DNA from: Biscogniauxia marginata
Taxonomy: Eukaryota > Ascomycota > Sordariomycetes > Xylariales > Xylariaceae
Assembly (NCBI GenBank): GCA_022695795.1
Contig: MU404264.1
Coordinates: forward strand, 8,707 to 21,177
DNA length: 12,471 nucleotides
Reading direction: 5' to 3'
Shown in pieces: positions 1 to 6,862 of this stretch. Made by a program: the position numbers and the translations under genes. Each line of letters opens with the position of its first letter. Position 1 is the first letter of the stretch. A model generated the notes under the pieces. The model searched no databases and had not been told where the DNA came from. It saw nothing but the letters and a program-made list of their open reading frames with translations.

Positions 1-106
1 TTATAAGAATTATAAGAATTATAAGAATTATAAGAATTATAAGAATTATAAGAATTATAAGAATTATAAGAATTATAAGAATTATAAGAATTATAAGAAT
101 TATAAA
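1..106 (+). repeat. 9-bp minisatellite (TTATAAGAA), 11 perfect units plus a partial one
   Basis: Perfect tandem copies of TTATAAGAA fill bases 1-99, with a partial unit to 106. The array reaches the window edge, so its true length is unknown. The matching place in element D (9437-9461, minus strand) has only about two units, where the frame reads Glu-Leu-stop per unit (stop TAA, probably from CAA Gln). The expansion is therefore specific to A and in multiples of three codons. Every unit carries the same TAA, which suggests expansion after the C-to-T mutation rather than before it. Confidence 0.93.
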
Positions 107-1250
107 AGGAATTATATTTTCCATATTAACTTAAAAAACGAGTTAAGTACGACATTAATTTATTTAATTTTATAAAAAAATACTTAATAAAATAATAAAC
201 AAAAATATATATAACTAAACTAAATTATAAATAAATCGTTAAAGTATATTTCAAAAAAAAGGGAAAATTTCTAAAAATATGTATAAACTTATAAGGAAAT
301 ATTAAGTTACCCCTAATAAGTAAATTTAAGGATTATACCCTTTATTCGAAAATAATTTAAAACCTTAAAAAGTTTTAAATTAATAAAAAAACAAATTTAA
401 ACTATAAAAAAGCCCTCGAAAAAAAATTAAAATTTTAATACATAAGGTTTTACATAAAAAATAAACCTTTTACCCCTTATTACTTAAAAAGTAGTTAAAA
501 AAACTATTTAAATAATAATTACTAAAAACACGTTTTCATAAAAATCTAAGAATGGAAAAACATTAAGGCCGTAACGACTTAAAGAAAACTAAAAAAGAAA
601 AAACGTGAAAAACTAAAAAACGGTAAAGGCTCTCGCTAGTAAAGCAGCGAAAAGCCATAAATAACAAGTCTTTATATAAAGTCTAATTAAGACTTAATAA
701 TACCATTATAATTAAAATTAAGTACAATAAAAGGAAATATAAAGTCTTTATAAACTTAAAAGTAATTTAAAAAGATAACATATTATAAATATATAAATAA
801 AATTTATATAAACTATAAAACTTTAAAAGATATATATTTAATTATAAGAATAATAAAGTGTTAAAAAATAATTTTTCTCTTAATAATTATTTAAAAACAT
901 TTTAAGTAAGTTATTTTTAACATTACACACATATTAAATCACGATATAATCTTAAAAATGAATTAACTTAAAAGAAATAATTTATAAATAAATTTCAAAA
1001 TAAACACGCTTTATTAAAATCAAAATTAAAAGAAGTTAACTATTACAAGTTATAAAATAAGTACCGTAAATAACACTAAAAAACGAATATAAAAACGAAA
1101 TATATCGCTTATATAATTCGAGTAACTAAACTTAAAAATCTAACGAAAAAAGTACTACGCAAATACCTTTATTTCCATAAATTATTTAAAAATAAAACAA
1201 AAAAAGAATTACTAAAATATAACTAATAAAATCATTAAATTTACTTTAAA
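107..1250 (+). pseudogene. Element A: gag C-terminal/linker, protease and pre-RT region (degraded)
   Basis: Homologous on the nucleotide level to D on the minus strand between about 9435 and 8270. Bases 590-665 are the best preserved part and are nearly identical to D around 8880-8955, just upstream of the protease. The protease active-site stretch of D (Ala-Leu-Ile-Asp...) falls at about 740-775 in A, where A is more damaged and lacks about 20 nt. The Met-Asn-x-Leu motif that normally follows Ile-Leu-Gly before the RT is at 958-969, with its Trp turned into a stop. The region is a fossil of a retroviral-type aspartic protease plus linker. Frame changes occur between protease and RT. Confidence 0.75.
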
Positions 1251-2100
1251 AAAAGAAAGTAATTAAAATTATTTTTAATATACTTTATAAATCAAGAAAA
1301 ATAAAAAGCACTATAAAAAAGAATTTAAAAGGATTTTAATAAAAGATATATTTAAAAATTAAAGTTTTTATTAAAATACCTAGTAATTATAATATTAAAA
1401 GTTAATAAAAATAAAAAGTAACATATTAATAAAAAAAGAAATTTAATATAATGATAAGTAATTAATTATTAACACCTTAATAAAATAAAATAAAAAATAA
1501 ATATTCGTTATTACTAATAAAACTCATAAAAAAACAAATTAATAAAACTTAAATCTTTATAATATTAAACCTTCGTAATAATTATTATATAATTAAAATG
1601 ATTAAAAAACATAAATAATACATCGCTTTTTAAACGATATATAAATATTATAAATATAAAGTTATATTATTTAAACTTATTAATACACCCGCTACATTTT
1701 AACATATAATTATAATAATCCTTTATAAGTTTTTAAATAAATTTTTATTTATTTATTTATTTAAACGATATACTAATTTATTTAAAAAACGAGAAAAAGC
1801 ATAAAAAACATGTAAAACAAATATTAAAAACCCTAAAAGGCAAACTTACTTATTTATTTGATCAAAAATAAATAATATATTAAAAAACTAAATTATTTAA
1901 GGTTTATAATAAATCCAAAAAAAATCCGTATTTAAAAAGGAAAAATAGTAATAATTAAGGATTAGCTAGAATTTAAAAGTGTTATAAATATACACATATT
2001 TCTTAGCTTTATTAATTACGTTAAATAACTTATTTAAGATTTTAAGCGAATCACTAAATTATTAACGGAATTAACTACTTTAACGAAAATAAAAAAAAAC
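1251..2100 (+). pseudogene. Element A: reverse transcriptase domain (degraded, active site lost)
   Basis: Translation of the + strand gives a clear Ty3/gypsy RT. Lys-Tyr-Ser-Leu-Leu-Leu-Ile at 1499-1519 corresponds to the family motif NRYPLPLI. Leu-Ile-Asn-Thr-Pro-Ala-Thr-Phe at 1676-1699 corresponds to GLTNAPATF. Tyr-Leu-Asn-Asp-Ile-Leu-Ile-Tyr at 1758-1781 corresponds to the catalytic YLDDILIY. The first catalytic Asp (GAC) is now AAC (Asn). A five-unit TTTA run at 1744-1763 lies just before the active site; one extra TTTA unit puts the active site in a different frame from the upstream palm. Many Gln/Trp codons are TAA/TAG. This domain would copy element RNA into cDNA in an intact element; here it is dead. 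It is the only RT in the window, as D has lost its copy. Confidence 0.88.
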
Positions 2101-2411
2101 TTTCTATTTTATTAAAAAAGCTAAATAAGCTTTTTAATAATTAAAGAGAGTTATAACTAATAAGGTTATATATAAACTTTTAAACAAAAACAAAAAAACG
2201 ACTAAAAATAAACGCTTTAAATTTTGTTATTAAAGTAATCTTAAATAACTAAAAAATAATAGAAAATAATACTTAATTATATATTTATTTAAAGCATTAC
2301 ATAGTATTAAATTAAACTATTAAATTTATAATAAAGAACTATTAATAATTATTAAAGTATTAAAAAAATAAAAACTTTATATAATTTATAATAATATAAA
2401 CGTTTAATTAG

Positions 2412-2416
2412 AGATA
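2412..2416. repeat. Target-site duplication of LTR B (left copy, AGATA)
   Basis: AGATA immediately precedes the LTR terminus and is repeated exactly at 2937-2941 after the other terminus. A 5-bp duplication is what Ty3/gypsy integrases make. Confidence 0.92.
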
Positions 2417-2936
2417 TATAACGAACCTCCTTATATATTCCTAGTTAACTAACTTTATAAGTAAATACATATTAGGTTTTCTTAATTTAAAGGTAATAAT
2501 AAATTAAGATTAATTTAAATAATTCACAATGTTTTGTTTATTAAAGAGATTTCAAGGTACTTTTATTATAATATTAAAAAGTAATTATAATCTTAAATTA
2601 ATAACTAAAAAACTAAAATAATTAATTAAACACATAAAAATTTTTATCCTTTTTATATTTATTATTTTGTTTTTTATTCCTTATAATTAGTATATTAAAT
2701 ACCTTTAAATGAGTCTTATTTACACTTATTTATTCTTTATTAAATACTATTAAATAAGTCTTATCCACACTTATTCATTCTCCACTAGATATTGTTAAAT
2801 AAGTCTCATCCACACTTATCCATATCACGTGACAACAGGTCGCTTTCCCCTTCAGGATCCATGTCCGACCCAGATGCAAAAAGAGTAGGAACAATACCCC
2901 TGTCACTTAATTACTTACCCTGGTTAGTTCGTGACA
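2417..2936 (-). mobile_element. Solo LTR B (520 bp, minus sense) with AGATA target duplication
   Basis: On the + strand it starts TATAACGAACCTCC (ancestrally TGTAACG...) and ends CGTGACA, giving TG...CA type termini after allowing one G-to-A change. About the first 225 bases align with the D LTRs from 5613 and 11377, which fixes the family and orientation (U5 end at 2417, U3 end at 2936). No internal element sequence lies next to it and both flanks are element A RNase H, so it is a solo LTR left by LTR-LTR recombination. The U5/R half is extremely AT-rich, while 2700-2936 is visibly richer in G and C and contains 45-bp tandem repeats and a CACGTG. No coding sequence. Confidence 0.92.
2706..2832. 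repeat. 45-bp tandem repeats in the U3 of LTR B (about 2.8 copies)
   Basis: Units start at 2706, 2751 and 2796, each opening with TAAATRAGTC and carrying an ACACTTAT core. The spacing is exactly 45 bp. The third unit breaks off at the TCACGTGA palindrome at 2825-2832. Retroelement U3 regions often carry such repeats as enhancer-like promoter elements; that role is inferred here. Confidence 0.85.
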
Positions 2937-2941
2937 AGATA
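2937..2941. repeat. Target-site duplication of LTR B (right copy, AGATA)
   Basis: Exact repeat of 2412-2416 directly after the terminal CA of the solo LTR. Confidence 0.92.
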
Positions 2942-3571
2942 TAAGCGTTAAATGATTTTCTTGTTTAAATTCAATTTTAAAATTTATTATATTAAAAGAA
3001 AAAAAAACATTTAAATAAATCTTTTTAGCAAAAAAGGAAATTATAAATCGAAAATTAATAAAAGAAATATCCAAATATTTAAATAATAAAATGACGAATT
3101 AATTATATTAACTTATATACGAATTAATATAAAAAACTAGAAATAACGTTTTAAAAAAAGTTATAATTAAAAAAAATTATAGTTTTAATAAAGATTTAAT
3201 AACAAACTTCTTTTATATAAAGAAAAGATTTACATATTAAAACGAGTATAAAACGAATTTGTTAAGAAAATTTATAAATACCTTTTATATAGTTATTAAG
3301 GAATTTTCAAGACATTAAAACGGTTATAAAAATAATTTAACTTTTTAGGAATAAAATAAATAATTAAAAGAGTTAAAAAAAGTTATAATGTTTATAATAA
3401 AATTAAAACATTATAATATAAATTATATAAATTATTATAATTAACTTAAATACTTAAAAAAGCATAATATATAATTATATAAGATTTTATAATGAAACTT
3501 TTTAAGTTAAAAGATCTTATTATAAGAGTACTTTATAATAATATATAAGTAATTATTAATAAACTCACGAA

Positions 3572-3576
3572 ATATA
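3572..3576. repeat. Target-site duplication of LTR C (left copy, ATATA)
   Basis: ATATA directly before TGTTACA, repeated at 4049-4053. In AT-rich DNA a chance match is possible, but restoration of the integrase frame at this point supports it. Confidence 0.85.
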
Positions 3577-3672
3577 TGTTACAAGTCGACTTTATTAGAA
3601 GGAACTCCAACAAGGGTGTCGAAACACGGACCAAGAATATGTGAGACTGTGGGGACAGCACACATTCTATAC

Positions 3673-3688
3673 AACATCACGTGATGTT
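3673..3688. promoter_or_regulatory. 16-bp perfect palindrome centred on CACGTG in U3 of LTR C
   Basis: AACATCAC followed directly by its reverse complement GTGATGTT. The core CACGTG is an E-box, the type of site bound by bHLH factors in fungi. CACGTG also occurs in the U3 of LTR B (2826-2831) and of the D LTR (11692-11697; TACGTG in the other copy). Promoter function is inferred. Confidence 0.6.
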
Positions 3689-3716
3689 ACATCTGTGTCA
3701 ATCTATTAATTGGGAC

Positions 3717-3756
3717 AGATTAACACGATGAATCTAAGTTAATCTCCAGATTCATC
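3717..3756. repeat. Two interlocked perfect inverted repeats (pseudoknot-like) in U3 of LTR C
   Basis: Arms are AGATTAAC (3717-3724) with GTTAATCT (3738-3745), and GATGAATCT (3727-3735) with AGATTCATC (3748-3756). The arms alternate X-Y-X'-Y' with exactly 2 nt between neighbours (AC, AA, CC). Both pairings are perfect over 8 and 9 bp. In RNA this is an H-type pseudoknot geometry; in DNA it could be overlapping dyads for a dimeric regulator. Confidence 0.8.
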
Positions 3757-4048
3757 TAGATCCAAAGGTATCTAACATACCAGACAAGAAGAATATATAC
3801 CAAGGAGAATAAGTATAAAAAAGATGAGATTTCTTATGTATCTAGTTTTTCATTTTTTAGCTATTAATCTAAAACTATAATTACTCTTTAACATTATAAT
3901 GAGAGTACTATGAAATCTCTTTAACAAACAAAACATTATAAATCACTTAAATTAATCTTAATTTATTATTACCTTCAAATCAAGAAAACCTAGTACGTAC
4001 TTACTTATAAAGTCAACTAACTAAGAATATATAGGGAGGTTCGTCACA

Positions 4049-4053
4049 ATATA
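4049..4053. repeat. Target-site duplication of LTR C (right copy, ATATA)
   Basis: Exact repeat of 3572-3576 after the terminal CACA of LTR C. Confidence 0.85.
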
Positions 4054-4707
4054 CCTACTTTTTATCGTTTAACAAGTCGAGTATAGTAAAGTAATTAGTT
4101 TTTAATTTCTTAAGAAAATATGTTAATAAATATAGATTACTAAAACGCATTATTATTAGTTAAACAAATAAATAAAAAGATTAAACTAAATAATAAAATA
4201 ATATTTACGAAGTTATATTAATTAAAAAATAAATAACTAAGTAAAATTACTATTAATAACTTAAATAACGTATAATATTTCGGTTAATAAAGATATAAAG
4301 ATGTTATTATATAAAGTAATATATAATTAAAAAGCAGAAATTTAAAAATAATTAATTAAATTTATAAAAGTATTAAAAGTCGAAATAAAAGCCTTAAAAG
4401 TAAAAGTATTATTTGAAAAAGTCTAAGTAATATAATTACGATTAAAAAAAGAGATATAATTTATTTATTTTATTAATAATAAGGCGTATTAGTAAAAACG
4501 CTTTAAATTAAAATAAAACAGCTTAATAAAAAACTTAAGTTTAAAAAGTTAAAACTATATAAAATTAAAAAAGTCGTTTTAAAAGTTAATTATAGATTTT
4601 CTTTATTAAAAAGATTTAAAATATATTTTATATTTTATATTTTATTATTAAAATTAATACTAAAAAATGCCCCGTTAAAAAAACAATTAAAACTTAAAAA
4701 AAGCCTT

Positions 4708-4833
4708 AATAAGTATAAAATAGAAAAATACTAAATTTAAAACAAGTTAATAATTAATTATAATATTTTATTAAATAAAAAAGATATTTATTAAAAAAGC
4801 ATTTAAAAACTAGTTAAACATTTAATGAATTTA
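4708..4833 (+). pseudogene. Element A: chromodomain at the integrase C-terminus (degraded)
   Basis: Aligns codon by codon with the better preserved D chromodomain (6737-6862, minus strand), starting Asn-Lys-Tyr-Lys-Ile-Glu-Lys. The aromatic positions that define the fold are stops or substituted here: the KWEGY motif reads Asn-Lys-Lys-Asp-Ile, and the NTWEP region is lost to stops. In chromoviruses this domain reads histone marks and directs integration to heterochromatin. It is dead here and recognisable mainly by comparison with D. Confidence 0.75.
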
Positions 4834-4954
4834 ATTAAAGCGTTTAAAAACTTTTATTAATAAAACCTAGATTAATTAAAAGGACTTAAAAGTCAAAGTT
4901 TTAATTTAAAAAAGAAAGGTCGAAAAAGAGTATAATTTTAAAAATAGTTTTAGC

Positions 4955-5437
4955 TTATTTGGTTAATAATCATTACTTAGCTTTTAACTTTAAGTGTTTT
5001 TCTTTAAAACGCTTTTATTTTTCTCGTTTAATTTACTTTAACTCTTTTATAAAGGCAAAATCATGTTTTAATATTTTTAAACCCTTTTTTTATAAAAACT
5101 CTTTTTATTTCCGTATTTAAATTAATCGATTAATAAGGGTTTATAATTAATTATTAAAGGCTTAAAATTCCTTTTTCGTTTTACGACGCTTAGCCGCTAG
5201 TTTCTCTCGTTTTTGATTTATATTAAATAAGCTAAATATTTCGATGTTTAAATCGTTATAATAATAACGAACTTTAATAATATAATTAAATTAAGTTTTA
5301 AATTAAAAAACTATAAAGTAAAAAAACTTAGTTTTAAAATAATTAAAATAAGAAAATACCTTATAATCGAAAAAGCGAATATAAATAAACGAAAAATCAC
5401 GGGATTTACGCTAGTTTTTACGAGGTTTCGTGATAAG
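4955..5437 (-). pseudogene. Element A: antisense ORF downstream of pol (basic, coiled-coil-like protein, degraded)
   Basis: On the strand opposite to A's pol, one frame (codon starts including 5350 and 5209) reads as a protein interrupted only by TAA/TAG. The N-terminal part has Tyr codons spaced x2 and x6 (5348-5350, 5339-5341, 5318-5320), each one transition from Cys. The middle reads Arg-Glu-Lys-Leu-Ala-Ala-Lys-Arg-Arg (from 5209), followed by a long Lys/Arg/Leu-rich helical stretch with a Leu-Ile-x-Ile-Arg-Lys-x-Lys-x-Phe-Leu pattern. The layout matches the antisense ORF of element D, although nucleotides no longer align well. I cannot identify a start codon. Function unknown; see the D copy. 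Confidence 0.55.
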
Positions 5438-5518
5438 CTTAAAAACACTAGATATATTTATAATAATAATAATAAAAAGAAAAACTTATTAAGGAAATCT
5501 TTAAAGATAAAGATTTTA

Positions 5519-5533
5519 AGAGGGGAGAAATAA
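5519..5533 (+). other. Element A: polypurine tract
   Basis: AAGAGGGGAGAAATAA-type purine run directly before the LTR start at 5534. It aligns with the D tract (5971-5985, minus strand), which has the same position relative to its LTR. Polypurine tracts prime plus-strand DNA synthesis in LTR elements. Confidence 0.8.
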
Positions 5534-5612
5534 TATCACGAGTTAATCGCGTTAAAAAGGTTTTAATAAAAGTGCGAAAACACGAATTAAAAATGTGTAT
5601 AATACTTGGGAT
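5534..5612 (+). mobile_element. Element A: 3' LTR, first part (79 bp), interrupted by element D
   Basis: Starts TATCACGAG (from TGTCACGAG), directly after the polypurine tract, at the position where D's LTR starts TATTACGAG. It stops at the target site of D (5608-5612, GGGAT) and resumes at 11740. The two parts add up to 345 bp, close to the 358 bp of the D LTRs, which supports the join. Confidence 0.85.
5608..5612. repeat. Target-site duplication of element D (left copy, GGGAT)
   Basis: GGGAT directly before TGTAACGA. The right copy at 11735-11739 is AGGAT; the single difference is a G/A transition, as expected if one copy was mutated after insertion. Confidence 0.82.
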
Positions 5613-5970
5613 TGTAACGAACCTCCCTATGTATTCCTAGTCAGCTAACTTCACAGGTAAATACGTACTAAGTTTTCTTGATTTAAAGGTAACAATAAGT
5701 TAAGATTGGTTTAAATGATTTACAATGTTATATTCGTTAAAGAGGTTTCAAGGTACTCTCATTATAGTATTAAAAAGTAATTATAATCTTAGATTAATAG
5801 TTAAAGAACGAGAAACTAATTACACAAGGAAATTCTAATTTACTTATACTTGTCTTTCTTCTCATATAATTAATTGAATAGTTGAATCTTAGGTTACCTT
5901 ACCTATTATTCACATATTCGATGGGGTTACGTGCGTGGCACTTATTTCCCACTTTAGGAGTCTCGTAATA
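5613..5970 (-). repeat. Element D: 3' LTR (sense direction), 358 bp
   Basis: On the + strand from TGTAACGAACC to TCTCGTAATA (terminal CA changed to TA). Same length as 11377-11734; about 42 differences by hand count, all transitions, no gaps. Its + strand left half (sense U5/R) is shared with LTRs A, B and C; the + strand right half (sense U3) is specific. Promoter and poly(A) signals would lie here, but none can be pinned down. Confidence 0.95.
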
Positions 5971-5985
5971 TTATTTTTCCCCTTC
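5971..5985 (-). other. Element D: polypurine tract
   Basis: Reads GAAGGGGAAAAATAA on the minus strand, directly upstream (sense) of the 3' LTR. A purine-rich G-run at this site is the expected plus-strand primer. Confidence 0.85.
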
Positions 5986-6075
5986 GAGAATCTTTATCCC
6001 AAAAATAAAAAGAGGGTTAATTATTCTTCCCTCCGATTTATTAAGAGGTTTAAGCCTTTTTTAACTTAGTTTATA

Positions 6076-6657
6076 ATGTCTTATCGTATAATAAAACTTC
6101 GTAAAGAAAATTCTAATATCTCGCGTCGAGCCGAGAAACAAGCTAAAAACAGAGTAACTCTCTTAAATTCTATTACTTTTTATAATAAAAAAGAGATAAC
6201 TTATTTTTATTACAAGCGTAATAAAAAAGATTATGTTATTTCGGAAGATTTTAATCGTTATATAAAATATATAAAATTAAGTTAATCGCGATGTAACATA
6301 TTTAGTATCTCGCGAAAAAGTATATTTAAAATTATAAAATAGTTTTAGAAAGTCGAGGCTAAGCTCGAGAAAACGGAATCCTATTATAAAATTACTCGTA
6401 TTACTAAAAAGATAATTATAAACCGCATTTTACGCCTTAAAACCGAGCGTAAACTATAATCGAGTAAACTTCGTAAAATAGTTATTTAGGGTTTTAATTC
6501 TATAAAGGATTTAAAGCGCGTCGAGCGTAAAGAAGAAAAACAAAAACGTCTTATTAAAGAATCGCAACGCATAAAGAGATTATAGCGTTAATTTAAATTT
6601 TCGCAAAATTTATTTATTTCCGAGGCCTACTCTTTTTCTTTTCTTGATTTTCCTTAA
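6076..6657 (+). pseudogene. Element D: antisense ORF with Zn2Cys6-like Cys/Tyr spacing and basic coiled-coil region (degraded)
   Basis: This frame opens with ATG at 6076 and is uninterrupted to TAA at 6283-6285 (69 codons), the longest clean ORF in the window. The same frame goes on to 6657 (194 codons) with a few more TAA/TAG stops, so it is one broken gene on the strand opposite to gag-pol. Tyr codons at residues 43, 46, 53, 62 and 65 and Cys at 73 (6292-6294) give spacing x2, x6, x8, x2, x7. The fungal Zn2Cys6 consensus is C-x2-C-x6-C-x5-12-C-x2-C-x6-8-C, and each Tyr (TAT/TAC) is one G-to-A change from Cys. Residues about 80-180 are Lys/Arg/Glu-rich and helical in pattern. Its 3' end converges on the pol 3' end. 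A DNA-binding or nucleic-acid chaperone role is possible; function is unknown. Confidence 0.65.
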
Positions 6658-6736
6658 CAGGATTAAGATCTTAATATTCAGGCCTTCCTAACCGGTTTAA
6701 ATTCTAGCGGTAGAAATCCTTAATTTTATTTGTTAA
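6658..6736 (-). pseudogene. Element D: pol C-terminal tail
   Basis: Frame of the chromodomain continues here with a charged tail (Pro-Val-Lys-Glu-Asn-Gln-Glu-Lys-Lys-Lys...). The true pol stop cannot be separated from the RIP stops, because several TAA codons follow between about 6590 and 6660. The tail converges on the 3' end of the opposite-strand ORF, so the two genes probably meet or overlap here. Confidence 0.5.
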
Positions 6737-6862
6737 GTTCTTTAAATGCTTAAAAGGTTCCTAAGTATTCTTCTCGAGTAAGTAACCTTCCTATTTAATA
6801 AAATATTATAACTAATTACCAATTTTTCTTAAATTTAATATCTTTTCGACTTTATACTTATT
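6737..6862 (-). pseudogene. Element D: chromodomain
   Basis: From 6862 downwards the minus strand reads Asn-Lys-Tyr-Lys-Val-Glu-Lys-Ile-Leu, then Tyr-Phe-Ile-Lys-stop-Glu-Gly-Tyr and Asn-Thr-stop-Glu-Pro-Phe-Lys-His-Leu-Lys-Asn. This is the chromodomain pattern Y-x-V-E-x-I ... Y-L-V-K-W-E-G-Y ... N-T-W-E-P-x-x-x-L. Both signature Trp codons are TAG (from TGG). In intact chromoviruses the domain, fused to the integrase C-terminus, recognises modified histone H3 and steers integration into heterochromatin. It identifies D as a chromovirus even in its mutated state. Confidence 0.9.

Larger units (their letters stand above)
2101..3075 (+). pseudogene. Element A: RNase H domain, split by solo LTR B
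   Basis: The 5' part includes Tyr-Asn-Lys-Glu-Leu-Leu-Ile-Ile-Ile-Lys-Val-Leu-Lys-Lys-stop at 2327-2371, matching the Ty3 RNase H pattern Y-x-I-x-D-K-E-L-L-A-I-V-x-A-L-x-x-W. The 3' part starts at 2942 and reads Lys-Arg-stop-Met-Ile-Phe-Leu (the family's QARWxxFL), then a Leu-Phe-Ser-Lys-Lys stretch (family ADLLSRR). Joining 2416 to 2942 restores one continuous frame across the LTR site: Asn-stop-Arg-Tyr-Lys-Arg-stop-Met. About 20 residues normally found between the two motifs are missing, with a one-base frame change, so a small deletion preceded or followed the LTR insertion. RNase H would remove the RNA strand during cDNA synthesis; this copy is inactive. Confidence 0.82.
3577..4048 (+). 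mobile_element. Solo LTR C (472 bp, plus sense) with ATATA target duplication
   Basis: Starts TGTTACA and ends GGAGGTTCGTCACA, i.e. TG...CA. About the last 170 bases (3880-4048) are the reverse complement of the U5 ends of the D LTRs and of LTR B, so it belongs to the same superfamily, read on the + strand. The U3 part (3577-3800) is unlike the U3 of B or D, is visibly less AT-rich, and holds a 16-bp palindrome and two interlocked inverted repeats. It lies inside the integrase coding sequence of A with no internal element sequence, so it is a solo LTR. Confidence 0.92.
3076..4700 (+). pseudogene. Element A: integrase, split by solo LTR C
   Basis: The N-terminal zinc-finger part reads through about 3220-3400. 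A Tyr-Asn-Val-Tyr at about 3384-3395 replaces the expected C-x2-C (TGT to TAT). The catalytic core starts with Asp-Phe-Ile at 3483-3491, which is the first DDE aspartate and is still present; the Trp before it is a stop. Leu-Thr-Lys-Tyr ends at 3576 where LTR C begins. Joining 3576 to 4054 continues as Thr-Tyr-Phe-Leu-Ser-Phe, the usual continuation of this motif. Between about 4146 and 4219 this copy is roughly 90 nt shorter than D, so the second catalytic Asp region is lost. The C-terminal part (about 4480-4700) aligns well with D. Inactive. Confidence 0.85.

Noticed and set aside
1..106. CRISPR array
   Set aside because: 9-bp units repeat head to tail with no spacers.
2417..4048. B and C as the two LTRs of one element
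   Set aside because: They are in opposite orientation, have different U3 regions and each has its own target duplication; the sequence between them is RNase H/integrase of A.
6076..6285. 69-codon open frame as a complete, functional small gene
   Set aside because: The same frame clearly continues past its TAA to 6657 with further TAA/TAG stops, and it lies inside a mutated retroelement. It is the N-terminal part of a broken gene.
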